Below, piece after piece: positions 45,120-54,104 of a stretch of DNA of 64,000 nt. The position numbers were made by a program, and so were the translations under genes. How positions within the stretch are numbered: the first letter of the stretch is position 1; every line of letters starts with the position of its first letter. The notes below the pieces were generated by a model. It was not told where the DNA came from. It saw only the letters and a program-made list of their open reading frames with translations, and made no database searches. This DNA comes from Anatilimnocola aggregata (GTDB lineage Bacteria; Planctomycetota; Planctomycetia; Pirellulales; Pirellulaceae), in the NCBI RefSeq assembly GCF_007747655.1, contig NZ_CP036274.1, forward strand, positions 5,146,001 to 5,210,000, given 5' to 3'.

Positions 45120-46202
45120 GTGAGAAATTCCTTGTCGCAAGTTTCTTCGCCAACCAGCCCACGCTCGCACATCATTCGCGTGCTCATCGTCGATGACTCT
45201 GCTTTTGTGCGTAAGTTCGTGAGGCAGATGCTGTCGCGCAGTCCCTTCATCGAAGTGGTCGGTGCTGCCCGCGATGGCCTCGAGGCGTTGGAACTTGTCG
45301 AGCAACTCAAGCCGGATGTGGTGACGCTCGATCTGAACATGCCGAGTGCCGATGGGCTCACATTTCTGCGCGCACAAATGGAGCGTGCCCCCCTTCCGGT
45401 AATCGTGGTTAGCATGGCCAGCAAGGATGGCCAGCAGGTGCTCGAAGCACTTGAGGCAGGCGCGATCGACGTCATTCAAAAGCCCACTGGTTTGGCGACC
45501 GAACGATTATTGGAGATCACCGAGGAATTGCTGGCGAAGGTTAAAGCGGCAGCCGCTACGCATCTGTTGAAGCGACCAGCGGTCGAAGCTGGCGCTCCGC
45601 TGGTTCCTTTGGCTAGTCGGATCACGAATCGCCAGGTTGATGTGGTCGTTTTGGGCGTTTCTACCGGCGGTCCGCAGGCGCTAAAGTACTTGATTCCCCG
45701 ATTACCAAAGACGTTCCCCGTTCCGATCGCCATGGTTTTGCACATGCCCGTGGGATACACGGAGCTATTCGCCCGCAGTTTGCGTGATGTTTCCGAACTC
45801 GACGTGCGGGAAGCTCGGGAAGGTGACATCCTTCGCGCCGGCCAGGTACTACTGGCACCCGCAGGGTTTCATCTTTCGCTCTTGCGTAAGCCTACAGGTG
45901 AGGTAGCTTCTCACCTGGACTTGCTGCCAATTGATACGGCTCACCGCCCTGCTGTCGATGTCCTATTCAAATCTGCAGCCGACGTATATGGTGAAAGGAC
46001 GCTCGGAATAGTGATGACCGGCATGGGTTCTGACGGCACTCCCGGCTCAGCCTGGATCAAGGCTGCAGGTGGCCGAATTATCGTCGAATCGGAAGAGAGT
46101 TGCGTGGTTTACGGGATGCCTCGGTCTGTGGTCGAAGCGGGCTTGTTCGATCGCAGCGTTCCCCTGGCAAAAATGGCTGCCACGATTCTGGAGATGCTGT
46201 AA
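45120..46202 (+). CDS. cheB: CheB protein-glutamate methylesterase
   Basis: 360 residues from a GTG at 45120. Receiver domain: IIRVLIVDDSAFVRKFVRQM, Asp in VVTLDLNMPSADGL, Lys in VIQKPTG. The esterase domain has the catalytic Ser in VVLGVSTGGPQALKYL, His in MVLHMPVGYTELFARS, and Asp in GMGSDGTPGSAWIKAAGG. It removes methyl groups from the receptor when phosphorylated by CheA, opposing CheR. The stop abuts the second cheY start (TAATG). Confidence 0.94.
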   Translation: MRNSLSQVSSPTSPRSHIIRVLIVDDSAFVRKFVRQMLSRSPFIEVVGAARDGLEALELVEQLKPDVVTLDLNMPSADGLTFLRAQMERAPLPVIVVSMASKDGQQVLEALEAGAIDVIQKPTGLATERLLEITEELLAKVKAAAATHLLKRPAVEAGAPLVPLASRITNRQVDVVVLGVSTGGPQALKYLIPRLPKTFPVPIAMVLHMPVGYTELFARSLRDVSELDVREAREGDILRAGQVLLAPAGFHLSLLRKPTGEVASHLDLLPIDTAHRPAVDVLFKSAADVYGERTLGIVMTGMGSDGTPGSAWIKAAGGRIIVESEESCVVYGMPRSVVEAGLFDRSVPLAKMAATILEML

Positions 46203-46579
46203 TGGCAAAAATTCTGATTGTCGACGACTCCAATTTGGCGCGTCGAACTACACGCAAAATCCTGGAGGAAGCGGGCCACACTGTGGTCGATGCGGAAGAC
46301 GGCTTCACCGCGCTCGAACGTTACTTTATCGAGAAGCCAAACCTGGTGATGCTCGACGTGACGATGCGCGAAATGGACGGCATCGAGGTGCTTGGCCGCT
46401 TGCGGCAGATGGATGCGAATTGCCAAGCGATTATTGTGACGGCTGACATTCAAAGCTCGACTCGTCAGATGGCCGCCGATGGCGGCGCTGCTGGGTTTGT
46501 CGTCAAGCCAGTTACATCCGCTTCGTTGCTGGCGGCGGTAGAGACGGCTTTGCAAGGAGGGATTGCGCCGTGCAATTAA
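46202..46579 (+). CDS. cheY: Second CheY-like response regulator
   Basis: 125 residues from the ATG at 46202, overlapping the cheB stop. KILIVDDSNLARRTTRKILE, Asp52 in VMLDVTMREMDG, Thr in IIVTADIQSSTRQ and Lys in GFVVKPVTSASL. It may compete with the first CheY for CheA phosphate or serve as a phosphate sink, a common role for the second CheY in operons that also encode CheC. It overlaps cheC by 10 bases. Confidence 0.92.
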   Translation: MAKILIVDDSNLARRTTRKILEEAGHTVVDAEDGFTALERYFIEKPNLVMLDVTMREMDGIEVLGRLRQMDANCQAIIVTADIQSSTRQMAADGGAAGFVVKPVTSASLLAAVETALQGGIAPCN

Positions 46580-47208
46580 CGCCGCTCCAGAAAGACGCCG
46601 TCACCGAACTGATCAACATTGCCTTTTCGCGCTCCGCTGCCTCTCTGTCTGACCTCACAAAAAGCCGCGTTGACCTGGAAGTTCCAGAGGTCAGCGTCCA
46701 TGAAATTCACGAGGTTGTCGATGCACTTAGCAAGTTCGTGAGTGGCGATGTAGCAACCGTTCATCAGGTCTTCACTGGCCCAGTCGCTGGCGATGCCTTT
46801 CTGCTTTTGAATTTTGACGGCGCAGTGCAACTCGTCGATTTGCTGACGGGAGAACGAAGCCTCGGCGGCACGTTAGGCGCATCATCACGCGAGGTAATAA
46901 CCGAGGTCGGTAACATTATCATGAATGCCTGCCTGGGGGTGTTCGGAAATCTGCTGCACGTTCGGTTCTCGTTTTCGATTCCTCGCTTGAGCCTTGATGT
47001 GCTCGCCGAGAAGGTGCAGTCGCTGGTCGTGGATGAGTCGGTTCCGCAACACGCACTCGTGGTCGGTGCTCGATTCAGGATGCGCGGAAGTGAAGTAACG
47101 GGCTGCCTGATCTTGGTACTAGGTATCGCTTCGTTTGCCCTGTTTCTGCAATCCGTTGAGAATTGGGCTGAGGCGGAGATGGGTGGCGCCGCTGGTATTG
47201 CTGTCTAG
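46570..47208 (+). CDS. cheC: CheC-family CheY-P phosphatase
   Basis: 212 residues from a GTG at 46570. Two ExxN-type sites typical of CheC: AVTELINIAFSRSAASLSDL and EVITEVGNIIMNACLGVFGN. Between them lies GDAFLLLNFDGAVQLVDLLT. CheC removes phosphate from CheY and can bind CheD; no cheD is seen here. It overlaps the second cheY, so these two proteins are likely partners. Confidence 0.85.
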   Translation: MQLTPLQKDAVTELINIAFSRSAASLSDLTKSRVDLEVPEVSVHEIHEVVDALSKFVSGDVATVHQVFTGPVAGDAFLLLNFDGAVQLVDLLTGERSLGGTLGASSREVITEVGNIIMNACLGVFGNLLHVRFSFSIPRLSLDVLAEKVQSLVVDESVPQHALVVGARFRMRGSEVTGCLILVLGIASFALFLQSVENWAEAEMGGAAGIAV

Positions 47209-47248
47209 TCGAATTTTTTTCGGTGAGTCTTAAGAGTCTGGCATCGCG

Positions 47249-48808
47249 ATGGAAGTCAACAATACACTCCTGAAGAACCTCGATCACTTGGGTTCGTGGG
47301 GGATTCTGACGACCGATGTTGACTCGAAAATCACCGGCTGGAATCGCTGGCTGGAAAAGCATACTGGCCAGAAGAGTGAGCAGGTCGTCGGGCGTACTCT
47401 GTTCGACGTCTTTCCTGAGTTGGTGATTCGCGGCCTGGACCGCTACTATTCTCAGGCTCTCACCGGCCAATCGGGAATTCTGTCACAGCGGTTTCATGCG
47501 TACCTGCTCCCGATGCCGCCCACGGTTGCATCAGCCTCGCTGATGAATATGCAGCAAACTGCAAAAATCAATCCGCTGATGGAAGGTGAGCGGATTATCG
47601 GCACTTTAACTCTGATTGAAGATGTCACCGAACGAGTTGCCACTGAATTTGAACTCCGTCAGCAAGCCCAAAGCTTGGAAGACGCCAATCGGCACAAAGA
47701 CGAGTTCCTGGCCATGTTGGCCCACGAATTGCGCAATCCTTTGGCTCCAATTCGCAACGGCATTCGCCTGCTGGATCACGTCGCGACCGAGAGTAGCGAA
47801 GCTCGCGATACACGCCAGATGATCGAGCGGCAAGTCACGCACATGGCGCGCCTGATCGATGATCTGATGGACGTGTCCCGAATCGTCCGCGGTAAAGTGC
47901 GTCTGCAAAAAGAACCGTGCGATTTAGTGCAGATTCTGCGCGACGTCGCCCACGACTATGAGGCCATTCTCGCCGACAACGGCTTAACACTATTTGCCGA
48001 ACTCCCCACCGAGCCTTGCTGGATGGAAGGCGATGTAACGCGACTGTCGCAGGTCATATCGAATCTGCTGCACAACGCGAACAAGTTTACGAACAAAGGG
48101 GGGAGAGTTTGGCTGAAAGCCAAGATCGATGCTGCTGCATCGTTAATAACCATTAGCGTGCAAGACGACGGCATCGGCATGAGCGCGGAAACTGTGGCCA
48201 AGGTCTTTGACACCTTCAGCCAGGCGGAAAGCAGCCTCGCGCGTAGCAAGGGAGGCCTTGGATTGGGTCTGGCGCTCGTCAAGGGTCTCGTCGAACTACA
48301 CGAAGGTCGCGTTGAAGCATACAGTTCGGGGCTGGGGAAAGGTTCGGAGTTTCGCGTTCGCTTGCCACTGAAGAAGGCCGCGCCGCTCAAAACCCTTACT
48401 GCACCAGTACCAACAACAGAAAAGCTACAACCCAAACGTGTCTTGGTCATTGAAGACAACCGCGACACGGCCCTCAGCATGAAGATGCTTCTACGTCACA
48501 TGGGCTTTGATGTGCAAATCGCCCATTCTGGACCCGATGGCGTTGAGTTGGCAAAGCGTATCCTGCCGGACGTCATCTTGTGCGATCTAGGCCTGCCCGA
48601 GCTTGACGGATTCGGCGTCGCCCGCACGTTGCGGAGTGACGCTGCCACGTGTGACATGCTCCTGATTGCACAAAGCGGCTACGGTCAAGAGAACGATATC
48701 CTGAAATCGCGAGAAGCGGGCTTTGACCTCCACCTCGTGAAGCCCATCGATTTTTTGCAACTCCAGGGCCTGATTACTTCGGCGGAAAACCGTCGTCTCA
48801 AAACCTAA
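47249..48808 (+). CDS. Hybrid sensor histidine kinase (PAS-HisKA-HATPase-REC)
   Basis: 519 residues, cytoplasmic. PAS domain at about 10-130 (WGILTTDVDSKITGWNRWLE); HisKA with His159 in DEFLAMLAHELRNPLAPIRN; HATPase with VISNLLHNANKFTNKGG, VQDDGIGMSAETVAKVFDTF and GGLGLGLALVKGLVELHEGR; C-terminal receiver with VLVIEDNRDTALSMKMLL, Asp in VILCDLGLPELDGF and Lys in VKPIDFLQL. It is 40 bases after cheC and is probably the last gene of the operon. It may feed a separate signal into, or take output from, the Che system. Confidence 0.9.
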   Translation: MEVNNTLLKNLDHLGSWGILTTDVDSKITGWNRWLEKHTGQKSEQVVGRTLFDVFPELVIRGLDRYYSQALTGQSGILSQRFHAYLLPMPPTVASASLMNMQQTAKINPLMEGERIIGTLTLIEDVTERVATEFELRQQAQSLEDANRHKDEFLAMLAHELRNPLAPIRNGIRLLDHVATESSEARDTRQMIERQVTHMARLIDDLMDVSRIVRGKVRLQKEPCDLVQILRDVAHDYEAILADNGLTLFAELPTEPCWMEGDVTRLSQVISNLLHNANKFTNKGGRVWLKAKIDAAASLITISVQDDGIGMSAETVAKVFDTFSQAESSLARSKGGLGLGLALVKGLVELHEGRVEAYSSGLGKGSEFRVRLPLKKAAPLKTLTAPVPTTEKLQPKRVLVIEDNRDTALSMKMLLRHMGFDVQIAHSGPDGVELAKRILPDVILCDLGLPELDGFGVARTLRSDAATCDMLLIAQSGYGQENDILKSREAGFDLHLVKPIDFLQLQGLITSAENRRLKT

Positions 48809-48963
48809 ACAGCAATCGCAGCCCCACTTGCGAGGAGTCGGCGATTGACCTCAAGCGGCCAACGATTGGTTTTCATCCCGTCAGCCAATAGTTTGAACGG
48901 TCTCCCGATCGTTGCGTCTCCCACGTACCGGTCGTTCGTTCCCACCGCTGTTCGCGTAAATCT

Positions 48964-49341
48964 TTGGTTAGAACCCTACAGAATCGAGTCGTGATGACCG
49001 ATGGTGCAACCAGGATTTGGGACCTCGCCACGGGAAAGACAACAGTTGGTGCAAAGGCTGGCAGCTATCCTCAAAGGTCCGCGATCATCAGCCCGGACAA
49101 TTTGCGTCTTGCGATTGCGTCGGGCGGTGCTTCGGTTGAAGGGAGGAACATCGAGGAGAGTTGCATCTCTATGACTTGAAAGACAGGCGGGGAGATAGCC
49201 GGGATCAAGCTCGGGGGTGACGGACACTTGATTGGATTTTCTCCAGACAGCCAGACGCTTCTCACTGTTGGCACCGAGTTTGTGTTCTATAGCTCCGAGA
49301 CTGGCAGAACGATTCGCGCCCTCAAGGTATCGGATGAATGA
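48964..49341 (+). pseudogene. WD40-repeat gene remnant
   Basis: First frame: TDGATRIWDLATGKT and SAIISPDNLRLAIASGGASV, ending in a stop at 49177. A shifted frame then continues IAGIKLGGDGHLIGFSPDSQ and TLLTVGTEFVFYSSETGRTI to 49341. The WD and FSPDSQTLL units show a planctomycete WD40 protein cut to about two blades with a frameshift. It relates in style to the complete WD40 gene at 54.1 kb. Confidence 0.65.
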
Positions 49342-49627
49342 GATTTGCATTTCGAGGAGGAACGAGTTGGACCGCCTGGTGCATGAGTGGTATTTGCCTT
49401 CCTTTCCGACTATCTGAAACTGCCCACCCGCGCACTGAGCCAGCGCGCGCTATTTTGACTCTGGGCGTGCGGATTCAGGCCTCCGTTAGGTCCGGAGGTT
49501 CGCAATCATCCGCGTTTGATGGCGAACGTCGACGGCATGGTGTTTGCTTCATCCAGATGCCAAGCGAAGCGGGGTTGTCCGCTGCCTGCAGTGTCGTCTT
49601 CACAAACGCTCATCGATACTTGGAACC

Positions 49628-50611
49628 ATGTCAAACCATCTCCAGTTTCATAAGCTTCTAGTTGCTGTCGATTTCTCACCTGCGTCGTGTGCTGCGATAC
49701 AGCAGGCGGTGTGGGTTGCAAAACAAACAGGTGCGGCGCTCACCCTGGTACACGTGCTGCCTAACATAAGAAAATCCATGCACTCGGCGTCAATCGACGC
49801 CAAACTCGACTTGCTGTACGGCGAAGGCAGCGTGTTCCATCGCGAAGTACTAAGCGCGGCCGAGTTGCGCCTGCAGCAATTGGCCGAGAAGGTCGCCGAT
49901 CCCGATCTAGTGATCAAGCACAAGGTTTTGCTGGGGGAGCCTTTGGCTGAAATTTGCCGCATCACGCAGGTTGGAGAATACGACTTGGTGCTCGCCGGTG
50001 CTCATGCGATGACTGTCTGGCAAGAGCTCTTTGTCGGCAGCACCGCCAAAAGGCTCATTCACATCTGCCCAGCTCCTGTTTGGATCGTCCGGCCCGAGCA
50101 CGTCAGTCAACCTGCTGCCATTCTAACGGCCACCGATTTCTCGCCCGTCAGTCGCCGCGCAGTCGATGTAGCCAGCAGCCTAGCTCACGTTGCAAAAGCC
50201 CCTCTGCACATGTTGCATGTCGTAGATTCAATGGATGTACCCGAAGATATCTTCAGCAAATTGTCTGAAGGGAAGTCACTTCGTAACGAGATTAACGAAG
50301 CCGCGAAACAGCGATTCGATGAGTTCATATCCGCACTCGGTGTCCAGGGTGATCTTAGGCCGCACCTGACTTGGGGCACGCCCTGGAAAGAAATCAATCG
50401 CATTTCCGATCAGCTACAAATCGACTTACTCGTTGTAGGCAGCATCGGCCGTAGTGGGATAACCGGCATGTTCATGGGCAATACTGCTGAGCGACTCCTC
50501 GCATGTTGCCGGAGTAGCTTATTGACCGTTAAGCCCGCGAACTTTCTTTGCCCCATTCCGCTCGGCGAAACGGTTACTGAAATTGCCGGCCAACCGGCCT
50601 TCATTGGTTGA
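49628..50611 (+). CDS. Tandem universal stress protein
   Basis: 327 residues from the ATG at 49628. Two UspA domains: HKLLVAVDFSPASCAAIQQA to GEYDLVLAGAHAMTVWQELF with VGSTAKRLIHICPAPVWIV, and AAILTATDFSPVSRRAVDVA to IDLLVVGSIGRSGITGMFMG with NTAERLLACCRSSLLTVKP. The second has the G-x2-G-x9-G-N/S-T ATP loop. A short Pro/Gly tail follows. It stands alone between a WD40 remnant and the macro-domain gene. Only about 25 percent like the other USP in the window by eye. Confidence 0.88.
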   Translation: MSNHLQFHKLLVAVDFSPASCAAIQQAVWVAKQTGAALTLVHVLPNIRKSMHSASIDAKLDLLYGEGSVFHREVLSAAELRLQQLAEKVADPDLVIKHKVLLGEPLAEICRITQVGEYDLVLAGAHAMTVWQELFVGSTAKRLIHICPAPVWIVRPEHVSQPAAILTATDFSPVSRRAVDVASSLAHVAKAPLHMLHVVDSMDVPEDIFSKLSEGKSLRNEINEAAKQRFDEFISALGVQGDLRPHLTWGTPWKEINRISDQLQIDLLVVGSIGRSGITGMFMGNTAERLLACCRSSLLTVKPANFLCPIPLGETVTEIAGQPAFIG

Positions 50612-50748
50612 TGGTGGATTGCGTCCTTTTCGTCAAGCAGTCCGCTAAGAATAGATCTCGCAGGGTTGAAGTGATCGCCATTATTCTGACCACTTGCAAC
50701 CGCGTTAGGTCTGCGTGAGCGGAGAAATGTTCGTTGAACCCGTGGCTA

Positions 50749-51237
50749 CTACGCACCGACTTCAGTTGCCTGCACGCCCTTCTGACAATGTGTGTAAACG
50801 AACACCGAAATGGAGAGGTCGCCTAAATGGGTATGGATCAGCGGCAGCACTACCGTCCAGTCCAATCCACCTACTCCGGTCGCCAGTTTCGGCAACGCGA
50901 CGCTTTTAATCTTTTCTTTTTCTAATTCATGCCGAAGCCTCTTCAGGCTGTGGTTCACATATGCGGTGGTGGCCCTGCCAGGCTTGGCACCGTGACCGTG
51001 TTCCCCCTCTTGGGTCAGCAAATTGAACACCTGCACTCCAGTTGCGTCCCAGAACCAAAACTCACCCGGCTTCGGATGAGTTTGATGAGCATAGTGGCGA
51101 AAGTCTTTGACCATAGTCGGCCACCTTTCGTGCAACGCGGCAGCTAGGCCATGGTCGAAGTGGTCGTTCGGAGCCACTCCATGGGCAATGGCTTGCGCTT
51201 TGGTCAACAGGATATCACCAGAGACTTCATGAATCAT
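50749..51237 (-). CDS. Macro-domain protein (ADP-ribose binding/hydrolase-like)
   Basis: 162 residues from the ATG at 51237; the frame continues upstream but that part looks non-coding. MIHEVSGDILLTKAQAIAHG and VAPNDHFDHGLAAALHERWP match the start of macro domains, which read I....GDIl...ad.IvN....d...g.G.A..l. GVQVFNLLTQEG and SVALPKLATGVGGLDWTVVL give the later strands and the glycine-rich loop. Macro domains bind ADP-ribose, and some (DarG, TARG1-like) remove ADP-ribose from DNA or protein. No DarT-like toxin gene is adjacent. Confidence 0.8.
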   Translation of the reverse strand: MIHEVSGDILLTKAQAIAHGVAPNDHFDHGLAAALHERWPTMVKDFRHYAHQTHPKPGEFWFWDATGVQVFNLLTQEGEHGHGAKPGRATTAYVNHSLKRLRHELEKEKIKSVALPKLATGVGGLDWTVVLPLIHTHLGDLSISVFVYTHCQKGVQATEVGA

Positions 51238-51478
51238 TTGGTTTCTCGATGGGGCACGACGAAGCTGATCGGTAGCAAAGTTGCTGGCAAGGGTTTTTGA
51301 GTCATTCCGATGTGCGGGTTCGCACACATCTGCCCAGTTCGCACGATTTAAATGACGAATATGCCTGCTTACCGACGTTCGCAATCGATGTGCCAACGAA
51401 GCTACAAAGCCTTCCGGATATAGCTCTTCAGCAACCCGCCCAGCCGCTGCGAGCAATGGATCTCATCCAGCGAGACGA

Positions 51479-51706
51479 TCACGGCGTTTGCGGTCCTCTT
51501 CTTCCGTCTGACGACCAGTTCATTTTGGATCTCCCTGTGCGGTAGTTCCTTGCCCCCAGCTTCTGCGTGAGCTTCACGAGGCGGACGCGTTCCTTCAGCG
51601 TCACCCTGATGTATTTCGTCAACTTTGACCTGAGAATCTGTTTCTGTAGCTCCGCCTGCAAGGTTGCAGCAAGGGCCGCCCCACTCGGCCCAGAATCAAC
51701 GAGCAC
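51479..51706 (-). pseudogene. Transposase N-terminal remnant, copy C
   Basis: LAATLQAELQKQILRSKLTK then YIRVTLKERVRLVKLTQKLG correspond to the ELxxQxxxLKxENxxLRSKLPK and RITVTPKERxRLLRFGxxLG region of the integrase-type transposases of copies A and B, from a more distant member. Only this segment remains. Confidence 0.55.
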
Positions 51707-51873
51707 GGCGACTGCTCGTATTCCGATCCTTGCCGCTCGCCCCCCTGGTGCTGACGGAGTGGGGCATTAACCTGGCCAGACGCGGCAGGCAGCAGGGTCG
51801 GGACGTGACCGCGGGGCGTTGACGGTGATGGGGCGCCGGGATACCGTGACGCCCACGGTGCACGCTTCCTTCT

Positions 51874-52664
51874 ATGTCCGAGGCCCCCCTTATGGCCGCC
51901 GACACATCGGTCCCTTTTAACAAGCTGACGGACGATCCCATCGGCTTCGACATCTTGGAAGCCAACCCGACCGTGGCGACGGCTACTTCGTGGCGATCAC
52001 GGCCGGGCACCCCGGCCACGCGCGGCTCAAGTTTAACCCGGTCGGCCGCCCAAACGAGCCGATTCAGGACTCGCTGAAGGTGCTGGTGTATGCACCGCTG
52101 GAGGTGTTGGTTTACGTCTACCTCGTGACCGACGGCCAGGGTCGCACCTCCGCCCTTTCATTCGCCGCCGTCGCCGGCCGGCTGAAAGACATCAACGAAT
52201 TCCTAACCCCGCAAACGGGCATCTCGTTCCGGCTGAACCTCAACGAGCGGTTCACCGTCGCCGCCGACCTCGGCCAGCAGGTCACGACAGAACCCGAGGT
52301 GTGGGCGATACTCGACGAGTTGAACGCCAACGCGGACCGGTTCGCCCCGACCCTCGCTAACATCAGCCTCTATGTCGTGCAACGCTGGTCGGCACTCGAC
52401 GAATGCGCTAGCGTAACCTGCACGAAGGACGTCCGTGGCCTGGCCGACCCGCGGTCGGACGTGACCGGCGAGCGCCGGTGCATCATGGAGGACGATACCA
52501 GCGTGAAGCGATACCTCACGAGGCTCGCCCACGAGTTGCGGCATACGCTGGGGGCCGAACACGATGACGACCACGGTGACGCCGCGTTGATGGCGTTCCG
52601 CAAGGGAGAGGACGGCCTGTACATCTACCCTAACACCGTGCGCGAAATCCGCGGGCTGCCATGA
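51874..52664 (+). pseudogene. Metzincin-like metalloprotease gene with a frameshift
   Basis: Starts MSEAPLMAADTSVPFNKLTD up to ILEANP near 51968, then one base is missing and the reading continues in the next frame as DRGDGYFVAITAGHPGHARL. The rest is open to 52664. Near the C-terminus LAHELRHTLGAEHDDDHGD holds HExxHxxGxxH, the zinc-binding signature of metzincins. No signal peptide is seen. The break could be real or a sequencing error. If real, the second frame may still be translated from the GTG at 51990 and would keep the zinc site. Confidence 0.65.
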
Positions 52665-52718
52665 GCGGTGCGGCTCCGGTCCGCCGCTGGACATGGGAAG
52701 GCATTCGGCTCGCCTGGC

Positions 52719-52943
52719 CTAGTGGAGTTCGGGGTGACTCATGATGCATTTCGGCAACTTGGATCTGAGAATCTGGTTGTCGACCTTCGGATATTTGACC
52801 TGGCGGGCTAGTTCCTTCTGCGCGACGCCGGCAATCACGAGTTGCAAGGACTGAAAGATGTTGGGCTTCGAATTACATTGGGTTTGACGCAGCGAATGAT
52901 GGGAGTGCGTTCTTTTTTGCACCCCGCCGGAACCGTCGGCCAT
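52719..52943 (-). pseudogene. Integrase/transposase N-terminal remnant, copy B
   Basis: PNIFQSLQLVIAGVAQKELA and RQVKYPKVDNQILRSKLPK align with copy A (PNFFQSLLLVIAGATENELA, RQVKYLKVENQILRSRLPK). The start codon of copy A (ATG) reads AAG here, and the frame is lost after LPKCI, so only about 55 codons remain. The conserved leader upstream is still recognisable to about 52950. Confidence 0.72.
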
Positions 52944-52950
52944 CTGAAAC
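52742..52950. repeat. Dispersed repeat, copy B (partner of 5700-5908)
   Basis: Same orientation and structure as copy A: transposase 5' end plus about 85 bases of leader. Identity falls off sharply beyond 52950, which marks the end of the shared element. Confidence 0.7.
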
Positions 52951-53601
52951 CTAACTCGATCACACGTGAGTTTCGGTTAGCGGAATTCGACGACCTCGCG
53001 ACGCTGAAACTTCTCACGATGGTTTGGTTAACAGCCCATCTTCACAGACGGCTTTCGAATCGTTCTCGAAGCTGTTAACCAGAGTTCAAATCTCGCGATT
53101 GGGGTATCCGGCCGAACTCTCCTCATAACTGCTTAACACAAAACCGCGTCCCATTCTGAGACGAAAAACAGAGAGCGCGGTTAGTAGGAGAGTCCCGACC
53201 AGGGAGCTTTTCTTTTTTCCCCGGAAACGGGATACCCTGCGGTTAACGCAGTTTGCCGGCCAGAGAGTCCCTCTAGCGGCTTGCGTTTACTAGAGAAACC
53301 GCAACGGGTTACGACGACGGCACGACTCTCTGCCAGTCGCAGAATTGGTCCTTCAATTCTACTTCGACCACTCTCCCGCCGCTACCTTTCTAAGAACTCT
53401 CTGCGCTCTCTTTCCGCAGGGCCGAACGGGTTAACAACCCGGTTGCTCTCGCACCCCGAAGGCAACCGGTTCGGAAATTTGTCCAAACCACCGCAGGAGA
53501 GTTTGCGATTGATACGAGTTCTTTCCCTTGGCCACCCCTCAGATTAACCTGACGGCTGTGCAAGAGAATAAGTAGTTAGGCGGCTCGACCCCTTACCCAT
53601 C
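52951..53601. other. 650-bp stretch without a gene, rich in short hairpins
   Basis: No convincing ORF (one 88-codon frame at 53281 lacks protein character). Small perfect hairpins occur: CCCGGAAACGGG with a GAAA loop at about 53221-53232, CTGCGGTTAACGCAG at about 53237-53251, and GGGTTAACAACCC at 53428-53440. AACTCTCCT at about 53115 and AGGAGAGTT at about 53502 are complementary and could close the whole stretch. Possibly a structured RNA or element end; nothing else can be supported. Confidence 0.45.
53425..53450. repeat. 26-bp direct repeat, left copy
   Basis: Identical over 26 bases to 59542-59567 (contains GGGTTAACAACCCGG then TTGCTCTC). The flanks differ. The two copies enclose about 6.1 kb of small unrelated genes. 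Confidence 0.75.
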
Positions 53602-53994
53602 ATGGCCTGGTACGACGAGTGCGATAATCCGAAAATCATCAGCGGTTACTATTCCACGCTGTTGCCGCTCAACCGCATTGACCTACACGAGGTCGTGCTT
53701 CATCGCGATGGCCCACTGCTCAAGTTGCGCGGCAATCTGCCAGTCTTTCCTGACCGACCAAGCAAGCGATGGCCAGAGCAAGCCAACACCGCTCAGGTCA
53801 CGATTGCACTTTGGGGCGTTTCTAGCGTCAGCATCAGAGAGTGGGCGACTACTATTGAGGGCACTTTTGCGTTGGAGCGTCTCGGCCCGCAGCGGCTTTC
53901 GTTCAGCTTTTGTTCCGATGCCACTACGATTCGTGGCGAGTGCGACTCAGCACGTATTGATGAGATCACAGCATACATCAAGGGCGCGGCCTAA
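53602..53994 (+). CDS. Imm50-like small protein
   Basis: 130 residues. YSTLLPLNRIDLHEVVLHRD, then FPDRPSKRWPEQANTAQVTI, then ALWGVSSVSIREW resembles the Imm50 immunity-protein family (beta-rich, 'sKRWp..aNtvqv.l.lwgv'), from memory. Immunity proteins block polymorphic toxins; no toxin gene is nearby, and such genes are often passed around alone. GTTAGGC lies 21 bases before the start (53575-53581), and the stop is embedded in GCCTAAC (53989-53995), a cassette-like bracket. Confidence 0.55.
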   Translation: MAWYDECDNPKIISGYYSTLLPLNRIDLHEVVLHRDGPLLKLRGNLPVFPDRPSKRWPEQANTAQVTIALWGVSSVSIREWATTIEGTFALERLGPQRLSFSFCSDATTIRGECDSARIDEITAYIKGAA

Positions 53995-54029
53995 CCATGC
54001 GCTGCAGCGAACCGGACCTTCGTTGTGAG

Positions 54030-54089
54030 TTCTGATAAATTGAGAGCCGGTCGGCACAGTGTCGGCCATCGAACATTGGTTCGTTTGGC
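54030..54089 (+). repeat. 60-bp leader repeat, copy 1
   Basis: About 48 of 60 bases match 55997-56056. It contains an inverted repeat around GGTCGGCAC/GTGTCGGCC and ends 15 bases before the WD40 start. The second copy ends 15 bases before the lipoprotein start. A shared promoter, leader or recombination junction is likely. Confidence 0.65.
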
Positions 54090-54104
54090 AATTGGAGAAA
54101 GGTC

